A program made the translations under genes and the position numbers. The notes under the pieces are model-generated. The model did no database searches. It was not told the DNA's origin and saw only the letters and a list, made by a program, of their open reading frames with translations. From Alphaproteobacteria bacterium (GTDB lineage: Bacteria > Pseudomonadota > Alphaproteobacteria > Rhodobacterales > Rhodobacteraceae), in contig JAJRPO010000019.1 in NCBI GenBank assembly GCA_024280735.1, positions 18,368-82,367 on the forward strand: 64,000 bases of DNA, read 5' to 3'. Positions within the stretch are counted from its first letter, which is position 1; each line of letters opens with the position of its first letter. Shown in pieces: positions 24,551 to 33,971 of the stretch.

Positions 24551-27508
24551 CTAGTTTCCTTCTACTGTCAGCGCGGCATCCACCAGCGCAGCTTGTTCTA
24601 ATTTGTGAGAGCTGGCCAATCCGGTCGCCGGAGAGGCGGCAGCAGAGCGGCCCGCATAGGCTGGCCGCGTGTGTTTGTGACCGATGCGGGTTAGCACCCA
24701 CTCGATATTGGGTTCAATGAACGACCAAGCCCCTTGGTTTTTCGGCTCTTCCTGACACCAGACAAAATCGGCACCTGTAAAGCGCGACAGTTCCTTGACC
24801 AAGGATTGCGCCGGCACCGGATAATATTGCTCGACTCTAAGCAGATAGACATCGTCTAGCCCACGTTCGTCACGTTCCGCCAGCAGATCATAATAGACCT
24901 TACCGGAACACAGCACCACGCGTTTGATTTTGTCATCTGCCACAAGTGCCGTATCCGAGCTGCCTTTCTGCGCATCATCCCACAGCACACGGTGGAAACT
25001 GGACCCCGTCACAAAATCCTGAATTTCCGAGGTGCACAGCTTGTGGCGCAACAGGGATTTCGGCGTCATCATCACCAGCGGTTTGCGGTACGTGCGGTGC
25101 ATCTGGCGGCGCAGAATGTGGAAGTAATTCGACGGGGTGGTGCAATTGGCCACGATCCAGTTATCCCCGCCACACATTTGCAAGAACCGCTCAAGGCGCG
25201 CGCTGGAATGCTCTGGTCCTTGACCCTCATAGCCGTGCGGCAACAGCATCACGAGGCCTGACATCCGCAGCCATTTCGCCTCGCCCGAACTGATAAACTG
25301 ATCAATCATGATCTGCGCCCCATTGGCGAAATCGCCAAACTGCGCTTCCCACAGGGTCAGCGCGTTGGGTTCCGCAAGCGTGTAGCCGTATTCATACCCC
25401 AGCACCGCGTATTCCGACAGCATACTGTCGATCACATCATATTTGGCCTGCTTGTCGCGGATGTTATTGAGCGGCAGATAACGCTGTTCGGTTTTTTGAT
25501 CAATAATGCCGGAATGACGCTGGGAAAATGTACCCCGTGTACAGTCCTGCCCTGACAGGCGTACCGGATAGCCTTCCAGCAAAAGCGTGCCAAAGGCCAG
25601 CGCCTCGGCAGTCGCCCAATCAATGCCTTGGCCCGTTTCAAACATCTTTTTCTTGGTATCGAGCAGGCGGGTAATCGTGCGATGCGTGTTGTAATCGTTG
25701 GGCACGGTGGTCAGCGCCTTGCCGACCTCCGCCAGATTATCCGCATCGACCGAGGTGGCACCCCGTTGGTATTCCTCGCCGCGTTTATCAAGGTGCGACC
25801 AACGCCCATCCAGCCAATCGGCTTTATTAGGTTTGTAGTTGCGGCCGACCTCAAATTCTTCAGACAAGAAGGCCTGAAATTCGGTCTTGGTGTCCTCAAT
25901 CTCGCCCTCTGGGATCAACCCGTCACGCACCAGCCGTTCAGTGTACAGCGTCAGAGAGGTTTTCTGTTTCTTGATATGGGTGTACATTTCGGGGTTGGTG
26001 AACATCGGCTCATCCCCCTCATTATGGCCAAAACGGCGATAACAGAAAATATCGAGCACCACGTCTTTGTGGAACTTCTGGCGGAATTCCGTGGCCACCT
26101 TGGCGGCATGAACCACCGCTTCCGGATCGTCGCCGTTCACGTGGAAAATCGGCGCCTCGACCATCAGCGCAATATCGGTGCAATAGGGCGAGGAGCGCGA
26201 GTTATGCGGCGCGGTGGTGAAACCGATCTGATTGTTCACCACAATATGCATGGTGCCGCCGGTTTTATGGCCGCGCAGGCCGGACAGGCCGAAACACTCG
26301 GCAATCACGCCTTGGCCCGCGAATGCCGCGTCGCCGTGCAGCAGAATGGGCAGAACCTGAACCCGATCCACATCGTCCTTTTGTTCCTGCTTGGCGCGCG
26401 CTTTGCCCAGAACCACCGGATTAACCGCCTCAAGATGCGAGGGATTGGCCGTCAGCGACAGATGCACCGAATTGCCATCAAAATCCCGATCAGACGAGGC
26501 CCCAAGATGGTATTTCACATCGCCAGAGCCGCCCACATCATTGGGTTTGGAACTGCCGCCCTGAAATTCGTTGAAAATCGCCCTGAACGGTTTGGCCATC
26601 ACATTGGCCAGCACATTCAGGCGGCCCCGATGCGGCATGCCAATGATGATGTCTTTCACCCCCAGTGCGCCGCCGCGTTTGATGATTTGTTCCATGGCAG
26701 GGATCAAGGCCTCGGCCCCATCCAGCCCGAAACGCTTGGTGCCCATGTATTTGACGTGCAGGAACTTCTCGAAGCCCTCGGCTTCGACCATCTTTTTCAA
26801 AATGGCTTTGCGGCCCTGTTTGGTGAACTGGATTTCTTTGCCAAAACCCTCGATGCGTTCTTTCAGCCAACCCGCTTGGGCTGAATCCGAAATATGCATG
26901 TATTGAATTGCAAATGTGCCGCAATAAGTGCGCCGCACGATATCCAGAATTTGCCGCATAGTGGCGGTTTCTAAACCCAGCACGTTGTCGAGGTAAATCG
27001 GCCGATCCATATCCGCCTCGGTAAAACCATAGGTCGCCGGTTCCAGCTCTGGCAAAGCACCAGACTTGCGCATGTTCAGCGGGTCAAGATCCGCCTTGAG
27101 GTGCCCGACAATCCGGTGCGCGCGGATCAGCATTAAGGCGCGCACGGAATCCAGCACCGCTTGACGGACTTCTGCCGCTGAAATCTCGACACCTTTGTCG
27201 GCGGCTTTTTGCGTGACCTTCTTCTCGGCATGGGCGGCAGGGTCTTCGCCCCATTGCCCATCGAGAGCCTGTGTCAGATCATCATCCGGCACCGGCGGCC
27301 AATCACTGCGCGCCCAGCTAGGCCCTGCGGCCTCGGCCTGCACGTCTTTAGATGCATCCCCAAGCCCCTTGAAATAGGCCACCCAAGCGGCATCAACCGC
27401 GCCGGGATCGCGGGTGTAACGGGCATAAAGCTGCTCGATATACGCCGCGTTATGGCCCTGTAGAAAGGACTCTGAATGGAATTGGTCGTTGGAGGGATGG
27501 TCGGTCAT
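24551..27508 (-). CDS. sucA: 2-oxoglutarate dehydrogenase E1
   Basis: 985 residues from the ATG giving MTDHPSNDQFHSESFLQGHN, with AGGAAGG about seven bases upstream. The N-terminal LQGHNAAYIEQLYARY motif, the thiamine diphosphate region (GMPHRGRLNVLANV, GDAAFAGQGV) and the C-terminal EEPKNQGAW motif are all present, and the length is normal. It decarboxylates 2-oxoglutarate and loads succinyl on the E2 lipoyl arm. Long open frames on the opposite strand here are shadows. Confidence 0.97.
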   Translation of the reverse strand: MTDHPSNDQFHSESFLQGHNAAYIEQLYARYTRDPGAVDAAWVAYFKGLGDASKDVQAEAAGPSWARSDWPPVPDDDLTQALDGQWGEDPAAHAEKKVTQKAADKGVEISAAEVRQAVLDSVRALMLIRAHRIVGHLKADLDPLNMRKSGALPELEPATYGFTEADMDRPIYLDNVLGLETATMRQILDIVRRTYCGTFAIQYMHISDSAQAGWLKERIEGFGKEIQFTKQGRKAILKKMVEAEGFEKFLHVKYMGTKRFGLDGAEALIPAMEQIIKRGGALGVKDIIIGMPHRGRLNVLANVMAKPFRAIFNEFQGGSSKPNDVGGSGDVKYHLGASSDRDFDGNSVHLSLTANPSHLEAVNPVVLGKARAKQEQKDDVDRVQVLPILLHGDAAFAGQGVIAECFGLSGLRGHKTGGTMHIVVNNQIGFTTAPHNSRSSPYCTDIALMVEAPIFHVNGDDPEAVVHAAKVATEFRQKFHKDVVLDIFCYRRFGHNEGDEPMFTNPEMYTHIKKQKTSLTLYTERLVRDGLIPEGEIEDTKTEFQAFLSEEFEVGRNYKPNKADWLDGRWSHLDKRGEEYQRGATSVDADNLAEVGKALTTVPNDYNTHRTITRLLDTKKKMFETGQGIDWATAEALAFGTLLLEGYPVRLSGQDCTRGTFSQRHSGIIDQKTEQRYLPLNNIRDKQAKYDVIDSMLSEYAVLGYEYGYTLAEPNALTLWEAQFGDFANGAQIMIDQFISSGEAKWLRMSGLVMLLPHGYEGQGPEHSSARLERFLQMCGGDNWIVANCTTPSNYFHILRRQMHRTYRKPLVMMTPKSLLRHKLCTSEIQDFVTGSSFHRVLWDDAQKGSSDTALVADDKIKRVVLCSGKVYYDLLAERDERGLDDVYLLRVEQYYPVPAQSLVKELSRFTGADFVWCQEEPKNQGAWSFIEPNIEWVLTRIGHKHTRPAYAGRSAAASPATGLASSHKLEQAALVDAALTVEGN

Positions 27509-27525
27509 GGGGTTAGCCTTCCTGT

Positions 27526-27870
27526 TCATGTGCAATGAAAAACGAGGTAATCTGTATTGTCGATCGTGTTGGGATGTGACGGTTCTATTGGCTCAACTTT
27601 ACGAACGGAACGGCCCAATTGCGCGCAAACATTTTTTGGAGCGTTTTTCAATTGGACTGAGGTTGCTATTTTGGGTTTGAGATAAATAGCAATACGTTTG
27701 TCCACTTGAATGAGAACAACCACAGATTCAGGCGGCAAGCCGGAAGATGCGACCATTTTTTTTGCTGCCAAAGAGCTAATTGCGGGGCGCGCTTTATTTG
27801 GGGCTTCGGGCACGCAAGCCATCAACCCCAATAAAACAAAAGTAAGTGAAACGCCCTGCAAAAAAATCAT
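27526..27870 (-). CDS. Small putative lipoprotein between sucD and sucA
   Basis: 114 residues, not recognised. The ATG follows the sucD stop by one base, and the frame ends 17 bases before sucA. MIFLQGVSLTFVLLGLMAC forms a signal peptide with a lipobox (LMAC), so the mature protein should be lipid-anchored at Cys19. The rest is about 95 mixed polar residues with two further Cys (KNVCAQL, FHCT). Composition is richer in A/T than in its neighbours. Its place inside a core TCA operon is unusual. Confidence 0.6.
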   Translation of the reverse strand: MIFLQGVSLTFVLLGLMACVPEAPNKARPAISSLAAKKMVASSGLPPESVVVLIQVDKRIAIYLKPKIATSVQLKNAPKNVCAQLGRSVRKVEPIEPSHPNTIDNTDYLVFHCT

Positions 27871-27871
27871 A

Positions 27872-28753
27872 CTACCCAATCGCCTCAAGCACTGCTTGGC
27901 CAAGGCCTGCAGGGCTTTCCGCCACGATAATCCCTGCCATGCGCATGGCTTCGATCTTATCCTCGGCACCGCCTTTGCCACCGGCAACAATCGCGCCCGC
28001 GTGGCCCATGCGGCGGCCCGGAGGTGCTGTGCGTCCAGCGATAAAGCCCGCAATCGGTTTCTTGCGGCCCTTCTTTGCTTCATCAATCAGGAATTGCGAG
28101 GCATCTTCCTCGGCACTGCCGCCGATTTCGCCAATCATAATGATGCTTTGTGTGTCGTCATCGCCCAGCAGCAAGTCCAGCGCGTCGATATGTTCGGTGC
28201 CTTTAATCGGGTCACCGCCGATGCCGATACAGGTGGATTGACCAAGGCCAATCGCTGTCGTCTGGCCCACGGCCTCATAAGTCAGCGTGCCAGAGCGCGA
28301 GATCACGCCCACGGAACCGGCCATATGAATATGCCCCGGCATAATGCCAATCTTGCAGGCACCCGGCGTGATGATGCCCGGGCAATTTGGCCCGATCAGG
28401 CGGGATTTGGAGCCTTCTAACGCGCGTTTCACCCGCATCATATCCAGCACCGGAATGCCCTCGGTGATGGCAACAATCAGTTCCATCTCCGCGTCAATCG
28501 CTTCCAAGATGCTGTCAGCAGCAAACGGCGGCGGCACATAAATCACTGTGGCATTGGCCCCCGTCACATGGCGCGCCTCATGCACGGAATTGAACACCGG
28601 CAGGCCGAGATGGGACATCCCGCCTTTGCCCGGCGTCACGCCGCCGACCATCTGCGTGCCATATTCAATGGCCTGCTCAGAGTGAAAAGTGCCTTGCGAG
28701 CCGGTGAAGCCCTGACAGATTACCTTGGTGTTTTTGTCTACGAGTACGGCCAT
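27872..28753 (-). CDS. sucD: Succinyl-CoA synthetase alpha subunit
   Basis: 293 residues from the ATG giving [18 protein letters not shown], with GGAGG seven bases upstream. CoA-binding [14 protein letters not shown], the phospho-His motif [16 protein letters not shown] and [12 protein letters not shown] are present. It makes succinate and ATP/GTP from succinyl-CoA with SucC. Confidence 0.97.
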   Translation of the reverse strand: MAVLVDKNTKVICQGFTGSQGTFHSEQAIEYGTQMVGGVTPGKGGMSHLGLPVFNSVHEARHVTGANATVIYVPPPFAADSILEAIDAEMELIVAITEGIPVLDMMRVKRALEGSKSRLIGPNCPGIITPGACKIGIMPGHIHMAGSVGVISRSGTLTYEAVGQTTAIGLGQSTCIGIGGDPIKGTEHIDALDLLLGDDDTQSIIMIGEIGGSAEEDASQFLIDEAKKGRKKPIAGFIAGRTAPPGRRMGHAGAIVAGGKGGAEDKIEAMRMAGIIVAESPAGLGQAVLEAIG

Positions 28754-28768
28754 GTTGAGCCTCCATAA

Positions 28769-28829
28769 GTAGGGTGCGTGGTTTCCACGCACCGTTAATC
28801 CAGTGGTGCGTGGAAACCACGCACCCTAC
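28769..28829. repeat. Nested palindromic element between sucC and sucD
   Basis: A perfect 25-base inverted repeat (28769-28793 and 28805-28829) is separated by an 11-base loop. Each arm is itself a palindrome: GGTGCGTGG-TTT-CCACGCACC on the left and its complement on the right. GTAGGGTGCGT-type repeats resemble dispersed REP-like elements in bacteria. It could fold as one long hairpin or two small ones in the sucC-sucD transcript. Confidence 0.85.
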
Positions 28830-28831
28830 AA

Positions 28832-30025
28832 TTATCCTTTGACTGCTGCCACGATTTTCGCGGCTGCGTCGCCCAGATCATCGGCGGCAATCACGTCCAC
28901 ATCGCTCTCGGTGATGATGCGTTTGCCCTCGGCCACGTTGGTACCCTCAAGGCGCACCACCAGCGGCACTTTCAGGCCGACTTCTTTCACGGCTGCAACC
29001 ACGCCCTCGGCGATCACATCGCAGCGCATGATGCCGCCGAAGATGTTCACAAGGATACCTTTAACGTTGGGATCAGAAGTGATGATTTTAAACGCTTCGG
29101 TTACTTTTTCGGTTGTAGCACCGCCGCCTACGTCCAGGAAATTGGCCGGCGAGGAGCCGTAGAGTTTGATAATGTCCATGGTGGACATCGCCAGACCTGC
29201 GCCGTTCACCATACAGCCGATTTCGCCATCCAGCGAGATGTAGTTGAGATCGAATTTGGAGGCAGCGAGTTCTTTCTCGTCTTCCTCGGTCTCGTCACGC
29301 AGGGCCAGGATTTCTTGTTGGCGGTACAGGGCATTATCGTCAAAGCCCATTTTGGCGTCGAGACATTTTAAATCACCAGCCGTGGTGACAATCAACGGGT
29401 TGATTTCCAACATTTCCATGTCGCGTTCAATGAACATTTTATAGAGGATGTTGATAAGTGCGACGCATTGTTTAATTTGTTTGCCTTCTAAACCCAGCGC
29501 AAAGGCCACGCGGCGGCCGTGAAAGCTGGACAGGCCGGAGGCGGGGTCAACTGTGAAAGACAGAATTTTTTCTGGCGTATCAGCGGCCACGGCTTCAATA
29601 TCCATGCCGCCCTCGGTGGATACAACAAAGGACACCCGCGAAGACACACGATCGACCAGCATCGCCAGATACAATTCGCGCTCAATACCGGCGCCATCCT
29701 CGATGTAAATCCGGTTAACCTGCTTACCTTTGGGACCTGTTTGATGTGTCACCAGCGTGCGGCCCAGCATTTTTTGCGCCTCAAGCGCTGCCTCTTCCAC
29801 CGATTTGGTCAGGCGCACGCCGCCTTGTTCGCCGGCCTCGGCCTCTTTGAAGGAACCTTTGCCGCGCCCGCCTGCGTGGATTTGCGCTTTCACCACCCAA
29901 ACAGGGCCGTCAAGTTCACCCGCCGCAGTTTTTGCGTCTTCGTATTTCAGTACCGGACGTCCGTCTGACACTGGCGCGCCGTATTCTTTGAGCAATTTTT
30001 TGGCTTGATATTCATGGATGTTCAT
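28832..30025 (-). CDS. sucC: Succinyl-CoA synthetase beta subunit
   Basis: 397 residues, [19 protein letters not shown] at the start with GGAG upstream. ATP-grasp motifs [12 protein letters not shown] and EINPLIVT and the C-terminal [15 protein letters not shown] stretch are normal. First gene of the suc cluster in this window. Confidence 0.97.
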   Translation of the reverse strand: MNIHEYQAKKLLKEYGAPVSDGRPVLKYEDAKTAAGELDGPVWVVKAQIHAGGRGKGSFKEAEAGEQGGVRLTKSVEEAALEAQKMLGRTLVTHQTGPKGKQVNRIYIEDGAGIERELYLAMLVDRVSSRVSFVVSTEGGMDIEAVAADTPEKILSFTVDPASGLSSFHGRRVAFALGLEGKQIKQCVALINILYKMFIERDMEMLEINPLIVTTAGDLKCLDAKMGFDDNALYRQQEILALRDETEEDEKELAASKFDLNYISLDGEIGCMVNGAGLAMSTMDIIKLYGSSPANFLDVGGGATTEKVTEAFKIITSDPNVKGILVNIFGGIMRCDVIAEGVVAAVKEVGLKVPLVVRLEGTNVAEGKRIITESDVDVIAADDLGDAAAKIVAAVKG

Positions 30026-30125
30026 CTGCGGAGGCTCCTGAAAGTCCGATTAAGTGCTGGCGTTGAAATTGACAGTATTTGACCGGATATAGAAGCAAAA
30101 AATGGGTTTTAAGGGGTTTTTCCTC

Positions 30126-30162
30126 ATTATGTGATCACAGCAAAAAAATATGTGATCACATA
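30126..30162. promoter_or_regulatory. Two TGTGATCACA operators upstream of sucC
   Basis: Two copies of the palindrome TGTGATCACA (30130-30139 and 30151-30160) lie 21 bases apart centre to centre, two turns of the helix. Copy 2 extends to TATGTGATCACATA and copy 1 to TTATGTGATCACA. They sit about 105-135 bases before the sucC ATG, where a promoter is expected. A dimeric repressor or activator of the suc operon is inferred; I do not know which. Confidence 0.6.
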
Positions 30163-30201
30163 ATGTGAGGCGGCATGGAGAATCACCCCAAGGATGTAAA
30201 T

Positions 30202-30219
30202 TATTCAAATAATTGAATA
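30202..30219. promoter_or_regulatory. AT-rich inverted repeat TATTCAA-ATAA-TTGAATA
   Basis: A perfect 7-base inverted repeat with a 4-base spacer between uraD and the sucC operators. It could be a second regulator site or part of the end of uraD; neither is shown. Confidence 0.35.
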
Positions 30220-30236
30220 TCTATAGGGGCGTCAGA

Positions 30237-30725
30237 TTATTCCGCCAACGCTTGCAATCGCAGCCGCGCTATCTGATGAACCTGATTGAGCGCCTCCCGA
30301 AATTCTGTAGCAGTGTCATTACCAACACGAGAGCGGAAATTTGCCAGTATTTCGTGACGATCACGGCCCCGTACAGCCAATATATAAGGAAAGCCAAATG
30401 CGGCGCGGTATTGGGTATTCAGGGATGTAAATTCCTCGAACTCGGCCTCGGAGCATTGATCCAGGCCGGCGCTGGCCTGCTCGGAGGTGCTTTCCTCGGT
30501 CAGCACGCCGGATTTCGCCAGTTTACCAGCCAAATCGGGATGGGCGCATAGCAAAGTCATTTGCAATTCATGGGCAGCCCCTTCCACTATCGCGGCCATC
30601 GGGCCGATATTGTCTAACGGGTCAGACGCGGGCCCTTGATCAAACAGCGTTTCAGCGACCCAAGGGCTGTGCTCATAGATGCCACCATATTGAGCAATGA
30701 AATCCGCACGATTGTCTTGTGTCAT
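30237..30725 (-). CDS. uraD: 2-oxo-4-hydroxy-4-carboxy-5-ureidoimidazoline (OHCU) decarboxylase
   Basis: 162 residues. YGGIYEHSPWVAE gives the catalytic His of the family, and the C-terminal GFPYILAVRGR with NRVGNDTATEFREAL-like residues completes the UraD fold. It decarboxylates OHCU to S-allantoin in urate breakdown. GGGAGAG precedes the ATG. It diverges from the 8-oxoguanine deaminase gene across 83 bases. No 5-hydroxyisourate hydrolase or urate oxidase is visible, so the pathway is incomplete here. Confidence 0.9.
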   Translation of the reverse strand: MTQDNRADFIAQYGGIYEHSPWVAETLFDQGPASDPLDNIGPMAAIVEGAAHELQMTLLCAHPDLAGKLAKSGVLTEESTSEQASAGLDQCSEAEFEEFTSLNTQYRAAFGFPYILAVRGRDRHEILANFRSRVGNDTATEFREALNQVHQIARLRLQALAE

Positions 30726-30808
30726 TATTCTCTCCCGTTGCGGAAATTGTGGCTATGATTATGGCAGATCCGCGCGTAAGTTTCCTACACAACAGGAAAA
30801 GGCGTCCC

Positions 30809-32143
30809 ATGGCAACCACCGTTATTAAAAATGCGCAAGTCGTCGTGACGATGAACAAAGCGCGGGCAGAAATCAGTCATGCGGATATTTTAATCCGTGA
30901 CGGGGTTATAGATGCAGTGGGGCAGGGGCTGAATGGCGACGAGGTTATTCACGCGCAGGGCTGTGTTGTGACGCCGGGGTTGGTGAATACGCACCACCAC
31001 CTTTTCCAAACGCTGACCCGTGCCGTGCCCGGTGGTCAGGATGCGCTGTTGTTTGGCTGGCTGCAAACGCTTTACCCGATCTGGGCCAAGATGGGACCGG
31101 ACGAGATATTCACCTCGGCGCAGGTTGGTTTGGCTGAATTGGCATTGTCCGGTTGCACCATGTCGTCAGATCACCTGTATATGTATCCAAACGGTGCCCG
31201 GCTCGAGGACACAATCGAGGCTGCCAAAACCATCGGCCTGCGGTTTCACCCGACGCGCGGGTCCATGAGCATCGGTGAAAGCGCGGGGGGCCTGCCACCG
31301 GATACATTGGTGGAAAATGAGGCTGCCATTCTCGAGGATTGCATTCGGGTTGTGGATGCCTTTCATGACGCCACCGATGGCGCAATGGTGCGGGTTGGCC
31401 TTGCGCCTTGCTCGCCGTTTTCTGTCAGCCGTGAATTGATGCGCGATACCGCATTGCTGGCGCGCGACAAGGGGGTGATGCTGCACACTCATTTGGCCGA
31501 GAATGACGAGGACATATCGTATTCGCTGGAAAAATTTGGTTGCCGCCCCGGCCAATACGCCGAAGATCTGGGTTGGACGGGCCATGATGTCTGGCACGCC
31601 CATTGCGTGAAACTGGACACCCAGGAGATTGATTTATTTGCCCGTTCCGGCACCGGTGTTGCCCATTGCCCCTGTTCCAACTGCCGGCTCGGGTCCGGCA
31701 TCGCCCCTGTGCGCCAAATGCGTGACGCAGGTGTGAAAGTGGCGCTTGGGGTGGATGGTTCGGCCTCTAATGACGCGGGGCATTTGTTGGACGAGGCGCG
31801 CCAATTAATGCTGTTGCAAAGGGTGGCAAATGGGGCCGATGCCATGTCCGCGCGCGAAACCCTAGAGATTGCTACATTGGGGGGCGCGCAAGTGTTAGGG
31901 CGCAGCGACCTTGGGTCAATCGAGGTTGGAAAACGGGCTGATATTGCGATTTGGGACTTGTCCGGTATTGCGGCGGCTGGCAACTGGGATCTGGTGGCGG
32001 CACTGGTTTTGACCGGGCCGCACAATGTGCGTGACCTGCTGGTAGAGGGGCGGCGCGTGGTGCGGGATGGCCACTTGACTGGCATAGAGCTGGGCACAGT
32101 AATTGAGCGGCAAAACACCTTGGCCCGCGCCTTGATGGCATAA
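30809..32143 (+). CDS. 8-oxoguanine deaminase (amidohydrolase)
   Basis: 444 residues from the ATG giving MATTVIKNAQVVVTM, preceded by AGGAAAAGG; 30 earlier codons lack family similarity. Metal ligands are in VNTHHHLFQTLTRAVP, LHTHLAEN and HAHCV, with the Asp in LGVDGSASND. TRAVP…LFGWLQTLYPIW is typical of bacterial 8-oxoguanine deaminase, which converts 8-oxoguanine to urate; atrazine-chlorohydrolase relatives share the fold. Urate output fits the divergent uraD gene. Confidence 0.85.
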   Translation: MATTVIKNAQVVVTMNKARAEISHADILIRDGVIDAVGQGLNGDEVIHAQGCVVTPGLVNTHHHLFQTLTRAVPGGQDALLFGWLQTLYPIWAKMGPDEIFTSAQVGLAELALSGCTMSSDHLYMYPNGARLEDTIEAAKTIGLRFHPTRGSMSIGESAGGLPPDTLVENEAAILEDCIRVVDAFHDATDGAMVRVGLAPCSPFSVSRELMRDTALLARDKGVMLHTHLAENDEDISYSLEKFGCRPGQYAEDLGWTGHDVWHAHCVKLDTQEIDLFARSGTGVAHCPCSNCRLGSGIAPVRQMRDAGVKVALGVDGSASNDAGHLLDEARQLMLLQRVANGADAMSARETLEIATLGGAQVLGRSDLGSIEVGKRADIAIWDLSGIAAAGNWDLVAALVLTGPHNVRDLLVEGRRVVRDGHLTGIELGTVIERQNTLARALMA

Positions 32144-32145
32144 GA

Positions 32146-32178
32146 AAAGCCGCCCCTGTTGCAGGTGCGACTTTTACG
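32146..32178 (+). terminator. Imperfect hairpin after the 8-oxoguanine deaminase gene
   Basis: AAAAGCCGCCCCTG pairs with CAGGTGCGACTTTT with two mismatches and a short loop, directly after the stop. Likely terminator. Confidence 0.5.
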
Positions 32179-32260
32179 CGTAAGCGATGCGAGTTAACCA
32201 ATAATCGCAACTCTTGAGTGTTTGCAGCACAACCAAGAGTGCGCATCAATCCAAAATCAA

Positions 32261-32286
32261 AAAATGCGCCAGTAACGGCGCATTTT
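32261..32286. terminator. Bidirectional terminator at the end of the xanthine/uracil permease gene
   Basis: Perfect 10-bp stem AAAATGCGCC / GGCGCATTTT with loop AGTAAC, between converging genes. Confidence 0.75.
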
Positions 32287-32312
32287 CCAGTTCTTAGATG
32301 TTTGCTTTGGAA

Positions 32313-33710
32313 CTAGTCTTCTTCAGGCAGTGCCAAGTTCAACACAATCGCGATGATTGCTGCTGGCAACAATCCGGACGTCAGCAATATCTGCGCGGTC
32401 TTGCCCATATGCGCCAATGCCTCTGGCACCAGTTTTAGGCCCAAGCCAAAAGACAATGCGGTTGCAAAGATAACCATGTTGCGTCTGTTCCACTTCACAT
32501 CTGCCAGCATGGACAGACCCGCTGCCGCCACCATACCAAACATGATGATCACGCCGCCGCCCAAAACATTGATTGGTACGGTGTTAATCACGGCACCCAC
32601 TTTGGGGATCAGACCCGCAGCAATCAAGAACAACGCCCCAATGGTCACAACGTGACGACTCATCACACCGGTCATGGAAATCAAACCGACATTCTGGCTA
32701 AAGGAGGTGTTTGGCAGGCCGCCAAAAATACCGGCAATTGCGGTGCCAAAACCATCGGCATAGGTTGCGCCAGTGATTTCCTTGTCTGTTGCCTCACGTC
32801 CAGCCCCGCCTTTGGTGATGCCGGAAACATCGCCAACGGTTTCAATCGCCGAGATGATCGCCATCAAACACATGCCGATAATAATTGCCCAGTTTATCTC
32901 AAACCCCCAACGAAATGGGCTTGGCAGCTCAAACAATGCGGCGCGGCTGATGTTGCCAAGGTTCACTTGGCCCATGAAATACGCCACGATATAACCGGCA
33001 ATCAACCCGACAAGAACCGCCGCAACGGCCATAAAGCCGCGCATAAAGAACTTGATCCCCAAGGTAACAAAGATCACGACCAAAGCGGGAAACCACATTT
33101 GCATCGAGCCAAATACCACGTTTGAAAGGTCCGGCGCTGTATGGGCCGCTTTGGCTGCACCAAGAATTGCGCTTGCTTTGGCAAAGGCTGGCACACCACC
33201 TGCGGCGTATTTAATCCCAACTTCAACCAGTGACAGGCCAATCATCAGAACAATCAGACCCGTGACCAGTGGCGGTAAGGCAAATCGTATTTTTCCAACA
33301 AAAGTGCCAATCAGGAAATGGAACACACCGCCAATGACAACACCGGTCATCAGGCCCGCCATTCCCGCCGTTCCGGCCCCTGCAACGGCAGGGATCATCA
33401 CAGGCAAGAACGCAAAGGATGTCCCCTGCACAATCGGTAGTTTAGCCCCCATTGGACCCATGCCAATGGTTTGAAACAGGGTGGCAATACCGGCAAACAG
33501 CATCGACATCTGGATCATATAGCGCATATCCGGAAAACCGAGCGCCCCTTGATCAGAGCCAAAACCAAAGCCAGCGGCCCCGGCAATGATGATCGCGGGC
33601 GTGACATTTGACGCGAACATCGCCAAAACATGTTGCAATCCCAGCGGGATTGCCTGTGCCAATGGTGGCATATAGTCGGGATTGGTGTGATCCCCTGTTG
33701 AATCGGACAT
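32313..33710 (-). CDS. Xanthine/uracil permease (NCS2 family)
   Basis: 465 residues with about 12-14 membrane segments. PLAQAIPLGLQHVLAMFASN at the start and the GLPNTSFSQNVGLISMTGV substrate motif (key residues N and Q) mark the nucleobase-cation symporter 2 family. The neighbourhood of 8-oxoguanine deaminase, uraD and a class V aminotransferase favours xanthine or urate over uracil. It diverges from the aminotransferase gene. Confidence 0.88.
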   Translation of the reverse strand: MSDSTGDHTNPDYMPPLAQAIPLGLQHVLAMFASNVTPAIIIAGAAGFGFGSDQGALGFPDMRYMIQMSMLFAGIATLFQTIGMGPMGAKLPIVQGTSFAFLPVMIPAVAGAGTAGMAGLMTGVVIGGVFHFLIGTFVGKIRFALPPLVTGLIVLMIGLSLVEVGIKYAAGGVPAFAKASAILGAAKAAHTAPDLSNVVFGSMQMWFPALVVIFVTLGIKFFMRGFMAVAAVLVGLIAGYIVAYFMGQVNLGNISRAALFELPSPFRWGFEINWAIIIGMCLMAIISAIETVGDVSGITKGGAGREATDKEITGATYADGFGTAIAGIFGGLPNTSFSQNVGLISMTGVMSRHVVTIGALFLIAAGLIPKVGAVINTVPINVLGGGVIIMFGMVAAAGLSMLADVKWNRRNMVIFATALSFGLGLKLVPEALAHMGKTAQILLTSGLLPAAIIAIVLNLALPEED

Positions 33711-33971
33711 GTATTTCTCCCCCTTTTGGACCGGCGCCCTTTATAGACGCTCTTAACATGTGAGGTAATTTTTACCTTTAGAGAGTGTCCTTGGTTATTA
33801 GGGCAATAGCAAGAAAATTCAACATCTAGGGAACAATTCGCTGGCGGTGCTATATTTGGTAGCACCCTTAATCGCAGACTGTGTAAAGAATTGCCTGCGC
33901 TGTTTCAGGGGCTTGACGGTTTCGTTGTTTCGTAGTTGTTGTGCATCTAACTCAGACAAAGGAATACTCTC
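33711..33971. promoter_or_regulatory. Divergent control region between purine permease and class V aminotransferase genes
   Basis: 261 bases must carry promoters both ways. On the minus strand a short hairpin AGGTAA-AAA-TTACCT (33764-33778) and a G/C-rich stretch AGCGTCTATAAAGGGCGCC lie in the permease leader. Xanthine-sensing riboswitches are known before such permeases in related bacteria, but I cannot match one here. Confidence 0.4.

Noticed and set aside
25628..26884. 418-codon + strand open frame opposite sucA
   Set aside because: Lies wholly inside sucA, has no recognised domain and mirrors its codon bias; a shadow frame.
27871..28086. Upstream extension of the small lipoprotein frame into sucD
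   Set aside because: The extension is a sucD shadow; the internal ATG gives a clean lipobox signal peptide.
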